Of a DNA stretch of 64,000 nt, positions 54,767-63,676 are shown piece by piece. The position numbers and the translations under genes were made by a program. How positions within the stretch are numbered: position 1 is the first letter of the stretch; every line of letters begins with the position of its first letter. Below the pieces are notes generated by a model that saw only the letters and a program-made list of their open reading frames with translations, was not told where the DNA came from and made no database searches. This stretch comes from Lachnospiraceae bacterium (GTDB lineage Bacteria > Bacillota > Clostridia > Lachnospirales > Lachnospiraceae): assembly GCA_016283755.1 (NCBI GenBank), contig JAEENO010000020.1, positions 84,156-148,155 on the forward strand, given 5' to 3'.

Positions 54767-55324
54767 TTAAACTCTTGATAAATACTCGCCTGTACGTGTA
54801 TCGATCTTGATTACTTCGCCCTGCTCTACGAATAACGGAACATAAACCTGAGCACCTGTCTCAACGATTGCCGGCTTTGTAGCGCCCTGTGCTGTATCGC
54901 CCTTGAATCCAGGCTCTGTCTCTGTAATTGTAAGCTCTACAAAGAGAGGCGGTTCAACTGCGAATACGTTACCATTGTGGGAACATACCTTAACCATTTC
55001 GTTATCCTTAACGAACTTAAGAGCATCACCGATTGCATCCTTGTTAAGACCAATCTGCTCATATGACTCAAGATCCATGAAGTAGTAAAGATCTCCGTCA
55101 TTGTAAAGATACTGCATATCCTTACGATCTATTCTGGCTGCCGGGAACTTCTCTGTTGGTCTGAATGATGTCTCGACAACACCACCGTTCTTAACATCCT
55201 TTAACTTTGTACGAACGAAAGCTGCACCCTTACCAGGCTTAACGTGCTGGAATTCTATAATCTGGCAAACCTTTCCATCATATTCAATAGTAATACCGTT
55301 TCTGAAATCTCCTGCAGAAATCAT
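54767..55324 (-). CDS. efp: Elongation factor P
   Basis: [36 protein letters not shown]-terminal [12 protein letters not shown]-like. Confidence 0.97.
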   Translation of the reverse strand: MISAGDFRNGITIEYDGKVCQIIEFQHVKPGKGAAFVRTKLKDVKNGGVVETSFRPTEKFPAARIDRKDMQYLYNDGDLYYFMDLESYEQIGLNKDAIGDALKFVKDNEMVKVCSHNGNVFAVEPPLFVELTITETEPGFKGDTAQGATKPAIVETGAQVYVPLFVEQGEVIKIDTRTGEYLSRV

Positions 55325-55604
55325 GTGTTTTCCTCCTTAATACATATCACTGCTCTATTGATCTAAATTTAATAATATCCATTACCATTTAAGGCAACAA
55401 TCTATGATATTATAACTTATACAATCTATCTTTTCAAGCATTTTCTTCTTTAATAGAACTTTTTTTAAATGTCAATATTAAATGCGAAAAAAAATATAAT
55501 AAATTGTCTTGGTCCAGATCCATGTTTTTAAGCATAACTTCAAACATAATTTTCAAATACCGTGCTTTAGTTAGAAAAAATAGGGAAAATACGGATATAC
55601 AAAT

Positions 55605-55625
55605 AAAACTGGCAAAACCAGTTTA
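55605..55625. terminator. Short hairpin downstream of transposase gene
   Basis: AAACTGGCAAAACCAGTTT. Confidence 0.45.
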
Positions 55626-55648
55626 TAATTAAAAATAACATTTCTGTG

Positions 55649-56698
55649 TTACAAACTAATTCCAAGAGCATTTAGCTCCTGATTATACATCTCTTCCGAA
55701 GATTTATAACCAAATATCTTTCTCGGATAGTTATTGATCCAGTCTTCGACTCGCTTAACATCGCGTTGTTTTAGAATATTAAGATCTGTTCCTTTTGGAA
55801 TATGCCGGCGAATCATACGATTTTGATTTTCATTAGAGCCCCTTTCGCAGCTGCAATAAGGATGACAGTAATAAATTGTTGTCCTGTTAATATCGCTGCG
55901 ATGGCTTTTTTGCATTCCCAAATAATCTTGAAATTCCGAACCATTATCGACAGTTATTGATTTAAATATCTTTTTAAAATTTCGTTCTCCGAACTTCTTT
56001 TCAAGAGTATTTAATGCTTTCACTACACATTCCGTTGTATGCCTTTTAAGTAGCAAACACAACTCTTTTCGGGTTTTTCTTTCAGTCAAAACCAACAAGG
56101 ATTTTTTCGAGATGCCCTGCTTACCTACTACTGTATCCATTTCCCAATTTCCGAATTCTTTTCTAGAGAGTACCTTTTCCGGTCTTTTTTCTATACTGAG
56201 TCCTTTACTTGGACGAGCTTGTCTAATGACTCTATTATATGACCGTTTTTTGCATTTGCATTTGATAGGCAATTGCTTGTTTGTCAATTTGTAGAATATG
56301 CCTTTATCGATGTAGCTATATAGGGTTGATACGCATATACTTATAGTATTACCTTCCTTTTTTATAGCTTCTAACGCAGCCGCAGGACTGTATTTCTTAT
56401 TAATGATTATATCCTCGATACGATTTGCAAAAGCACGTTCTTTATCAATTTTCAAATTTGGTCCTTTACATGACATTATTTCATTAATATGTTCTTGAGC
56501 AATATCCGGACTATAACGTACTTCTGTTGTTTCGTCACTATTTCGCGCTACAAAGTATCCTCTGTTTTTTTCTCTATATATTGTACTAATATGTTTATCA
56601 AGAAGCTTCGCAATATCTTTAGGTGTATGGCCCGCTTTAAGTAAAACTTCAATTTTCAAGCGATCATTAAATGTTAAGTGTCTAAACGTTTTTCTCAT
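55649..56698 (-). CDS. IS30 family transposase
   Basis: N-terminal HTH FRHLTFNDRLKIEVLLKAGHTPKDIAKLLDKHISTIYRE; DDE core GNWEMDTVVGK, ITVDNGSEF, SCERGSNENQNRMIRRHIPKGTD. Confidence 0.95.
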   Translation of the reverse strand: MRKTFRHLTFNDRLKIEVLLKAGHTPKDIAKLLDKHISTIYREKNRGYFVARNSDETTEVRYSPDIAQEHINEIMSCKGPNLKIDKERAFANRIEDIIINKKYSPAAALEAIKKEGNTISICVSTLYSYIDKGIFYKLTNKQLPIKCKCKKRSYNRVIRQARPSKGLSIEKRPEKVLSRKEFGNWEMDTVVGKQGISKKSLLVLTERKTRKELCLLLKRHTTECVVKALNTLEKKFGERNFKKIFKSITVDNGSEFQDYLGMQKSHRSDINRTTIYYCHPYCSCERGSNENQNRMIRRHIPKGTDLNILKQRDVKRVEDWINNYPRKIFGYKSSEEMYNQELNALGISL

Positions 56699-56888
56699 AA
56701 AGTATACTTCCTTCGATGCCCCGGCTTGCTTGTCGCAGGACAAATAATCCTATTTATCATTTTAGACATTTGCGCATCAAAATTCAATTTTTTCTTTTTG
56801 ATTCCGTTAACTTTTTAGCTTATCTTCTTCTATTTCTTGGATCATCTGCTCATGTGTAATGTATTTTTCTTTCATCGTTTCCAAATAA

Positions 56889-56920
56889 AAAATCACTAAC
56901 CAAATATAGTTAGTGATTTT
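56889..56920. terminator. Perfect 12-bp stem hairpin, probable bidirectional terminator
   Basis: AAAATCACTAAC-N8-GTTAGTGATTTT. Confidence 0.65.
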
Positions 56921-57101
56921 ACTATTATTTAAAAAGGTATATGCGGTTTTAGCACCAAGAAGGGATAATAGTTCTACTACTGTGTAAATTGGGATATCCC
57001 AAAACCGACAATCCCATTTCATTGTCTTTTGCTTTCTTTAACTACAGTGCACAGTTTCCAGGAAGAGACGTAACTTAATCATCTGAGCTCGGCTTGTGAA
57101 A

Positions 57102-57174
57102 TGCGCCGTACTGGATTCGAACCAGCGACAACTCGATTAAAAGTCGAGTGCTCTACCAACTGAGCTAACGGTGC
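57102..57174 (-). tRNA. tRNA-Lys (anticodon TTT)
   Basis: Minus strand GCACCGTTAGCTCAGTTGGTAGAGCACTCGACTTTTAATCGAGTTGTCGCTGGTTCGAATCCAGTACGGCGCA, 73 nt cloverleaf; A3-C70 acceptor mismatch; no encoded CCA. Confidence 0.92.
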
Positions 57175-57176
57175 AA

Positions 57177-58043
57177 TTACGTTTTGAGTAATATGTAATA
57201 AATATGAGGCAAGTATCGAGTTTCTTTTTTAATGTCAAATCTCACAATCACCAATACTGGTTCCATATCTTTTAAGCAGTTCAGATCTGACATAAGATTC
57301 TCTTTTAGGATATCATCTATATATTCTGACGGATATTCAGAATATGTCATTTCTCCAACATAAATGCTATGTTGCTTTTCGTTGATTAGATCTTCTAATC
57401 GCCTTTTATAATATTGCCTGGCTTTATAATTATTAGTAATCTCATAACTTTTCATCGGAGCAACTGATAAATCTAATATCCTATCTTTGGATATATCCTG
57501 AACTTTAATGGGATATTTTACAGTATCCGTTTGGAAAAGCTTATTAAGTAGATCTTTTAAAGCATATTTAAATGTAGTGCTATATGAATCTAATACTGTT
57601 AAAGGCAATTTTCGTTCGTAAACATAAAGAGTATCTTTATAGCATTTTTTATAGAAGAAAATCAGACCTTTTATATAATTTGCCGGATATCTTTTATCAA
57701 GTACAGCCGGAAATCCCATGTAACGTAAAAACTCTTCTAAATTATACACGCGTTGGTCCGTACTTTTATTTTCTATAACTTCTGGAACTTTTTCCGACAA
57801 AAAGACTGTCGGTATATCAATAGAAAGCCCAAGAAAATCGCACATTAAATTCATGCTTTCTTCTTCATACATTATTACTTTAGAGGATTCCTTTAACGCA
57901 GCTTCTAAAGCTTCTTTTCCAATTTGCTTTTTTTCTTCATCTAAAAGCCGTTCGCTAAATAGTATCTTTCCGTCAAAAGAGCCGATTGTAAAATTAAATA
58001 AAGCCTGAACCGGAGCCAAGGAATAGTAAATAAAAAGAATCAT
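57177..58043 (-). CDS. Hypothetical protein
   Basis: Long ORF, adjacent to upstream stop, stop codon 2 nt before tRNA. Confidence 0.7.
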   Translation of the reverse strand: MILFIYYSLAPVQALFNFTIGSFDGKILFSERLLDEEKKQIGKEALEAALKESSKVIMYEEESMNLMCDFLGLSIDIPTVFLSEKVPEVIENKSTDQRVYNLEEFLRYMGFPAVLDKRYPANYIKGLIFFYKKCYKDTLYVYERKLPLTVLDSYSTTFKYALKDLLNKLFQTDTVKYPIKVQDISKDRILDLSVAPMKSYEITNNYKARQYYKRRLEDLINEKQHSIYVGEMTYSEYPSEYIDDILKENLMSDLNCLKDMEPVLVIVRFDIKKETRYLPHIYYILLKT

Positions 58044-58045
58044 AG

Positions 58046-58522
58046 TTAATCAAAAATAATAATATCTTCAGGGTTAAATTGGTTTGTAAGTCTGATTTTT
58101 CCTTCGTCTGTTATGTCAAAAATATAAAAAACAGAAACAGAATAATCATAGTTATATAGCTTAAGAATAAATACGTCGGAGCTAATATCAAGAGAATATA
58201 TCCAATTCTGAACATTGGGATTATCGGAATTAACATAGCCACTATAGTTATTATCATCTCCAAAATTAAAAATTTTATCCCCGGATGTATATACCTCTCC
58301 TTTTATCATCATGCCGTATGATTCTAACAAGCAATCATTAATAACTTGATAAGATTCCGCTGATTCTTCTGCTTTGTTCTTGATTTCATTACTATTGTGC
58401 TTACTTCCCGGCATTTTATGAATTATCAAGATCGATATCATAAAAATAATAACGATACCGTCTAGTATAAGTAGAAGCATACTTGTTTTATTATTCTTAA
58501 AAAGTTCTTTTATCTTATTCAT
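58046..58522 (-). CDS. Hypothetical membrane-anchored protein
   Basis: One N-terminal TM (MLLLILDGIVIIFMISILIIH), start overlaps XRE stop by 4 nt. Confidence 0.7.
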   Translation of the reverse strand: MNKIKELFKNNKTSMLLLILDGIVIIFMISILIIHKMPGSKHNSNEIKNKAEESAESYQVINDCLLESYGMMIKGEVYTSGDKIFNFGDDNNYSGYVNSDNPNVQNWIYSLDISSDVFILKLYNYDYSVSVFYIFDITDEGKIRLTNQFNPEDIIIFD

Positions 58523-58971
58523 TGTGTTATTTCTTTTTCTCGCTTATATGTATTAATTGCACTTACCATAGATGATACTTGCTCTAGTATTAATGATTTT
58601 GCTATTGGATCAAGTTCTTTTATTAATTCTGCAAAAATCCCCTGATAATCAGTAACATTAAAGTTCATATTCGGTATTACAGATGACGGTTCAATATTTA
58701 GTGCTGCAGAAATCTTAAATAGGGTAGCTACAGATATGGATTTTACTGTTGAAGAATTAAAAAGCCTAGCAATTGTAGATTTCGAGATACCCGTAGTTCG
58801 CGATAATGCATTATAAGATATATTTTGACGATCCACTTCTCTTAATATGTTTTGATAAAGCGTTCTTGTGTATATATTTATAACTTCATCGTTAAAGCCG
58901 TTGTTCTTTTCCATGTTTTGAATTAGAACAGTTCCGATTTTTTTATTTCTTCGTTGTTGAGGCACAGTCAT
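58519..58971 (-). CDS. XRE family HTH transcriptional regulator
   Basis: NALSRTTGISKSTIARLFNSSTVKSISVATLFKISAALNIEPSSVI. Confidence 0.85.
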   Translation of the reverse strand: MTVPQQRRNKKIGTVLIQNMEKNNGFNDEVINIYTRTLYQNILREVDRQNISYNALSRTTGISKSTIARLFNSSTVKSISVATLFKISAALNIEPSSVIPNMNFNVTDYQGIFAELIKELDPIAKSLILEQVSSMVSAINTYKREKEITQ

Positions 58972-58996
58972 ATTCCTTTCTATATTGTAATAAATC

Positions 58997-59006
58997 GGTA
59001 ATTACC
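58997..59006. promoter_or_regulatory. Candidate autoregulatory operator palindrome upstream of XRE gene
   Basis: GGTAATTACC about 25 bp upstream of XRE start. Confidence 0.4.
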
Positions 59007-59114
59007 AATAGTAGTAATAATATTAGTATATATTTAGATATATACCATTTTTCTAATTTAGTCAAGCAAAAATCGAACCATTATATCCAAAACGTTCTTT
59101 TTTTGAATATATAA

Positions 59115-59150
59115 TTACCGGAGCCTCATAAAGAAGCTCCGGTAAGTTTT
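59115..59150 (-). terminator. Terminator after DUF5688-like gene
   Basis: TTACCGGAGCTTCTTTATGAGGCTCCGGTAA inverted repeat. Confidence 0.7.
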
Positions 59151-59181
59151 AGTATATCATAGAATACCTTTTCTTATTCTA

Positions 59182-60144
59182 TTACATCTTCTGAATATTA
59201 TTCTTGATGCCTTCTGCCTGCATTGACATGTACTCATTAGGCATAAGAAGCTGCATCGTTTTATTATCATATACATAAACGTGATCTGATAAAATATCCT
59301 CTGCGTCAACTGACTCTGTGTTAACCGCTTTAACCATAGCATCAAATTCTTCAAAATGATTATCTCTTAAGTCATTCATCGGAACAGCAATCACTTCATG
59401 AATTGATGACGGTAAAATCATCAATGAAGAACCAATATAATCAACAAATTTCTTCATGAAATCGTTGTCAAGTATTACCGATGCGCCCTGGAACTTATCC
59501 TCCGTGTGTAGAATAAACATCTGCGGGCCTTCCATTTCAAAAGGCATATCTGACATATCTGTATCCGATGTAACCTTTAATGATTTCATAAAATCTGTCA
59601 TGGATGTTACTATTGGTGTTCTTCCTTCGAGTTTGTTTTTCTTCGCTGCATCCATAAGGTCATTAACGTTTACATTCCATCGTTCTAAATGACTAGTTTT
59701 AATTAATACTGTTCCTTTGCCAATTGTTGAATCTGAAATTAAAGCCTTGAACACAATAGCCAAATCCTTATAAGGAATATACGGAACATCTTTCAAAAGG
59801 CTTTCGTTTTCCTTTCTATTAATTAATGTTGCAAATATCTTTGAATTAACCTGGGCAAAATCATTAAAAAACGAAAAGTCAACAGCTTCTACTTCAGCTT
59901 TTATATAAGCATCATTGATTGCATTAACTATTTCTTCAAAAGAGAAAAGATCTCTATCATATAAATCATAATATTTATTAAGATAGATAGTTGGAGTGCA
60001 ATTATGTCCTTCCTTTGAGATGTTAATTCCGTCAAGAACAACTCCGTTGTTCTTATTTACCTGAACTATAGAGACGGTATAATCTTCTCCGTAAATATCC
60101 TTCAATTTACTTAATACAGCTTCCTTAAATTCATTATAATTCAT
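59182..60144 (-). CDS. DUF5688-like protein, copy 1
   Basis: VNKNNGVVLDGINISKEGHNCTPTIYLNKYYDLY, LPSSIHEVIAVP, LSDHVYVYDN; paralog of 61400-62389. Confidence 0.75.
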   Translation of the reverse strand: MNYNEFKEAVLSKLKDIYGEDYTVSIVQVNKNNGVVLDGINISKEGHNCTPTIYLNKYYDLYDRDLFSFEEIVNAINDAYIKAEVEAVDFSFFNDFAQVNSKIFATLINRKENESLLKDVPYIPYKDLAIVFKALISDSTIGKGTVLIKTSHLERWNVNVNDLMDAAKKNKLEGRTPIVTSMTDFMKSLKVTSDTDMSDMPFEMEGPQMFILHTEDKFQGASVILDNDFMKKFVDYIGSSLMILPSSIHEVIAVPMNDLRDNHFEEFDAMVKAVNTESVDAEDILSDHVYVYDNKTMQLLMPNEYMSMQAEGIKNNIQKM

Positions 60145-60210
60145 GGTTTCCTCCTCGGTTTAAGCAATATCGCTTTTGATACTATAGATGATAGCAAGTT
60201 TTTTATGGCA

Positions 60211-60260
60211 AGGTGGTGTCATAAATTGTGCTGTTTTTCTTTTTTTGTTCGATTTTTGCA
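60211..60260 (-). promoter_or_regulatory. 50-nt shared upstream motif, copy 1
   Basis: AGGTGGTGTCATAAATTGTGCTGTTTTTCTTTTTTTGTTCGATTTTTGCA (plus strand), 41/50 identical to 63176-63225. Confidence 0.75.
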
Positions 60261-60393
60261 GTGTTGTTATGATTCTTTGTATTAGGTATGGAATATAATT
60301 AAAAAAGAACCACTCAATTCTCAATGGAGAAAGGAATGATTCTTTTTACTTCCATATTTAAATGCTAAAATTATAAGAATCTCGAATAAATTC

Positions 60394-60816
60394 TTACTTA
60401 TAATTCATGTTGCCATATATCAATGAATCATCTGCGAATTTAAATCTGTTAGATATATTTCTTAAACACTCATTAAAATAAGCATCCAGTTTTATCAATG
60501 TTTTTTCTGATGTTATAAGTCCGGTTGAAAAATCAAACGCGGAACACTGCTGCTGTGATAACATATTATCGTATTCAAGCGGTATTAATTCTTTTCTTTC
60601 AAAATCAAGCGCAAAATAAATCGAGAGAATATCTTCGTCTGTTTCTTTGAATAAAAGTGAATAGATTGTATTCCCAAAATAGTCTGTCATCCCGGTTTCC
60701 TTTAATTGTATTGACAAGCCATTATTAGATACAATCTTCCCACTGTCCTCATTTAAGGCAGTGGGAAGATATGGGAATACTAAATTGAAATTCTCTGCAG
60801 CATTAGCGATCAGCAT
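60394..60816 (-). CDS. Hypothetical protein
   Basis: MLIANAAENFNLVFPYLP...; start adjusted so that it overlaps the stop of the small upstream ORF, preceded by AAAAAAAGGA RBS. Confidence 0.65.
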   Translation of the reverse strand: MLIANAAENFNLVFPYLPTALNEDSGKIVSNNGLSIQLKETGMTDYFGNTIYSLLFKETDEDILSIYFALDFERKELIPLEYDNMLSQQQCSAFDFSTGLITSEKTLIKLDAYFNECLRNISNRFKFADDSLIYGNMNYK

Positions 60817-60958
60817 CGTTTGATTCCTTTTTTTCTTCATCAGAAACAAATGTATAATCGATCTCTTTTACTCTATTCGCGCTCGCTGCTCTTGCAAACT
60901 CTTCATATTCTTTCTTGATATAAGCCATCTGTAAATTTGAATTCTTGTGTTCACTCAT
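60803..60958 (-). CDS. Small hypothetical protein (51 aa), not in ORF track
   Basis: MSEHKNSNLQMAYIKKEYEEFARAASANRVKEIDYTFVSDEEKKESNDADR; preceded by AAGGAGATTTAG RBS. Confidence 0.7.
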   Translation of the reverse strand: MSEHKNSNLQMAYIKKEYEEFARAASANRVKEIDYTFVSDEEKKESNDADR

Positions 60959-60982
60959 AATCTAAATCTCCTTATCATTATT

Positions 60983-61375
60983 TTATAGCTGATTATTTAA
61001 ATAATCAATAGGCTGCATATTTAACTCCTTAAGTAAGCTAAATGTCCTGGTTTCAGCATTATAAAAAAGTCCGTCGTCAAAGTTGGTTTTTACTTCATCC
61101 ATAGCTGACTTTAAACCTTCAAAAGATTTTCTAAATATTTCAAGATCTTTTTTCAGATCATACATCGCTTCTGCCACATAAAAATCATCAAAGATAGGAA
61201 TGATAGCAATATCGTCTTCCAGGCCGACAACAGATAGAATATCATTTTTTAATGATGCAGTATTCTCACCTTCTTCCAACTCACAACTGTAAAGCTTTGG
61301 ATGTTGGGCGGCTGCTAATATAAATTTCTCATTCCATCGGCGCTTTATTTCTTCAATCTTTGCCATTTCATACAA
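60983..61375 (-). CDS. Hypothetical protein
   Basis: ORF in same operon, MAKIEEIKRRWNEKFILAAAQ... Confidence 0.65.
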   Translation of the reverse strand: MYEMAKIEEIKRRWNEKFILAAAQHPKLYSCELEEGENTASLKNDILSVVGLEDDIAIIPIFDDFYVAEAMYDLKKDLEIFRKSFEGLKSAMDEVKTNFDDGLFYNAETRTFSLLKELNMQPIDYLNNQL

Positions 61376-61399
61376 ACCTTTCTAATTATCATTAATTAT

Positions 61400-62389
61400 T
61401 CAAATCATCCGTATATTCTCGACACCCACCGCTTTCTTAAGTTCTTCCATCGTTGTATCCGCAAGAGATAAGGTTCTCTTGGCTGCATCAAAACGATATA
61501 CATGATCTGAAAGCTGCTCTTCTTCAGAAACCTGAGTTCCATTGACCTCTCTTACCATCTCTGACAAAGCCTCTGGTGTTCCCATTTCCGTACTTACCGC
61601 AATTACTTCATGCACAGATGAAGGCAAAATATAAAGGTCAGTTCCAACCTTCTTAGAAAGCTCGGAAAGTGCATCCTCATAAAACATAGAAGCTGCTCCA
61701 TTAACCTTTGCAGCATTAGAGATAACATACATCTGCTGTGTAGGAGGCATTTCCTCAAACATCACATCAGCCATCTCTGCAGGCATACCGTCTTTTCCAA
61801 ACATCTCTCTCATGACTTCGTTCATGGACTGGATGGTAACCGGAAGAATCTCCTTGGTATTTGCCACTGCAAGCTCATGAAGTTCATCTGCGTTTACTCC
61901 CCACATATCCATATGTTCATTGCGGATTGTGATAGTAGCAGTTCCTTCGCTGTCACATCCGAGCATTACCTTATAGATCAAAGACAAGTCTTCTCTCTCA
62001 TGATGAGGAACCTGCGAAAGCAACTTTGCGTTACGCTCTGTATTCACAGCAACCATGATTACATGGTTTTTTACAAAATCAAAATCCTGGAACTTCTCCG
62101 CAACGTTGCTAAACTCTTCCGGAGCCTTAATACTGGATACCACGGTGTTTGTGATCTGATCCATAAGCATATCTAAGTCTTTACCTTCTTCGTACTGCTT
62201 AAAGTACCCATCAAGATAAATGTTCGGAGCAATGTTGCTATCCTCCGGGGTTACTGTAATCCCATGAAGAACAACTCCATTGTTCTTTTCCACTTCACGG
62301 GCGCGAATCTGTGCACCCTTACACTCTTCCGGTAAACGCTCCGGAAGAGTCATCAACGTATAATCCTGAAATTCATTAAAACTAAGCAT
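61400..62389 (-). CDS. DUF5688-like protein, copy 2
   Basis: VEKNNGVVLHGITVTPEDSNIAPNIYLDGYF, YILPSSVHEVIAVSTEMGTPEALSEMV, LSDHVYRFD. Confidence 0.78.
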   Translation of the reverse strand: MLSFNEFQDYTLMTLPERLPEECKGAQIRAREVEKNNGVVLHGITVTPEDSNIAPNIYLDGYFKQYEEGKDLDMLMDQITNTVVSSIKAPEEFSNVAEKFQDFDFVKNHVIMVAVNTERNAKLLSQVPHHEREDLSLIYKVMLGCDSEGTATITIRNEHMDMWGVNADELHELAVANTKEILPVTIQSMNEVMREMFGKDGMPAEMADVMFEEMPPTQQMYVISNAAKVNGAASMFYEDALSELSKKVGTDLYILPSSVHEVIAVSTEMGTPEALSEMVREVNGTQVSEEEQLSDHVYRFDAAKRTLSLADTTMEELKKAVGVENIRMI

Positions 62390-62507
62390 ATTCGTGCTCC
62401 CTTCTTATAAATAATTATTATAATATAAACAGCATCTCATTGCTGTATTGCTGTTCATATTTTCCTTATTTATCGCTATATTTTTATTTTAATACGTAGT
62501 TTGAACC

Positions 62508-63116
62508 TTATGTTTTCTTATAGGTTAAGTCATATTGATATTTTTCCTGCTGCTCTTTTAAAATGCTTATCGCAAAGGCCAAGTTATTCATGTCTTCTTT
62601 ATATGAGTCGTACTCGTCTTGGTCATAAGAGTCATATTCAACATCGCCGGGAATCTGTTCTTCAAGTTTTTCTTCACAATAATTTCTAAAGTATTCCAAT
62701 GTCTTAAGTGCCTTATCAAAAAATTCGAATTTAGGCATCGCATTTTTACGCAAATCTTCCTCGTTTTTAATGAATCTAATCGGTACATTCATAAAATCGA
62801 ATATCTTTTTTCTTGAAGAATAAAGCGCAAATTGTTCTATTATTAGATGGAATGTTGTATGACCATATCCATCACCCCAAAATAACTCAGTTGATTCCAA
62901 GCCATTTAATTCATTTTTTGACTTAAATAGATTTACTTCGTCATCAACAAAATAATAAGCATCTTTAAACTCAATCTTTATATATCCCGTAGATGAATAA
63001 CTTGTTTCTACTTTTAAAGCAGAAACAAGTCTTTCCTCATTATTCTTGAACTTAAGAATTATATAATCCGGATTAATATGTTCAGATTTTACTTCGGCTT
63101 TAATTCGTATATCCAT
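62508..63116 (-). CDS. Hypothetical protein
   Basis: Long ORF MDIRIKAEVKSEHINPDYIILKFKNNEERLVSALKVETSY... Confidence 0.65.
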   Translation of the reverse strand: MDIRIKAEVKSEHINPDYIILKFKNNEERLVSALKVETSYSSTGYIKIEFKDAYYFVDDEVNLFKSKNELNGLESTELFWGDGYGHTTFHLIIEQFALYSSRKKIFDFMNVPIRFIKNEEDLRKNAMPKFEFFDKALKTLEYFRNYCEEKLEEQIPGDVEYDSYDQDEYDSYKEDMNNLAFAISILKEQQEKYQYDLTYKKT

Positions 63117-63175
63117 ACTAAAATGTCCTCGTAATCACGTTGTTGTTTTCTTATTATATCTTATTTAATAGAACA

Positions 63176-63225
63176 AAGTGGTTTCATAAAAGACATTGTT
63201 TTTCGTTTTTTGTTCGATTTTTGCA
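63176..63225 (-). promoter_or_regulatory. 50-nt shared upstream motif, copy 2
   Basis: AAGTGGTTTCATAAAAGACATTGTTTTTCGTTTTTTGTTCGATTTTTGCA (plus strand); TATAAT-like -10 lies downstream on the minus strand. Confidence 0.75.
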
Positions 63226-63230
63226 ACAAA

Positions 63231-63258
63231 ATTCCCCGGCAAATTTGCCGGGGAAAAA
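63231..63258 (-). terminator. Terminator after HEPN gene
   Basis: TCCCCGGCAAATTTGCCGGGGAATTTTG on minus strand. Confidence 0.75.
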
Positions 63259-63280
63259 TTATAGCTTTTGTTTTGTTATC

Positions 63281-63676
63281 TTATCCTTGCTTTGGTTCTA
63301 CTAAAAGAAGCGTATCTATAAATAATGTAACTTCATTTAAAGCCTTTCCTACTTTATTTTTTTCCAATTTATAATTTGTTATATATCTTGTCTTTGATTC
63401 CCAAATTGTAAACATTTCACCGTGTTCTTTTATATATTCTGGAATATCTACGTTTAAGTTTTCTTCCTTAAACTTCAGCAGCAATTGTGTTATATCGTGT
63501 GTTTTAATGTACTCAATTCCATTTTGTTCTAACAAAAATTTAATCGCTAATTCAACGGTTTGTTGTAAATGATATCCAACAAAATTTAAATATGCTTCAT
63601 CTTCACATAAGTTATTATATATACTTTTTGCCACTTCCAAATTTTGCAATGCTTTAGTCAGTAATGTTTCGTTCAT
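63281..63676 (-). CDS. HEPN domain protein
   Basis: NLEVAKSIYNNLCEDEAYLNFVGYHLQQTVELAIKFLLEQNGIEYIKTHDITQLL. Confidence 0.85.
   Translation of the reverse strand: MNETLLTKALQNLEVAKSIYNNLCEDEAYLNFVGYHLQQTVELAIKFLLEQNGIEYIKTHDITQLLLKFKEENLNVDIPEYIKEHGEMFTIWESKTRYITNYKLEKNKVGKALNEVTLFIDTLLLVEPKQG

Noticed and set aside
56807-57022. 71-aa minus-strand ORF downstream of tRNA-Lys
   Set aside because: It contains the perfect 12-bp terminator-like hairpin inside its reading frame and has no recognisable domain; at most a gene remnant.
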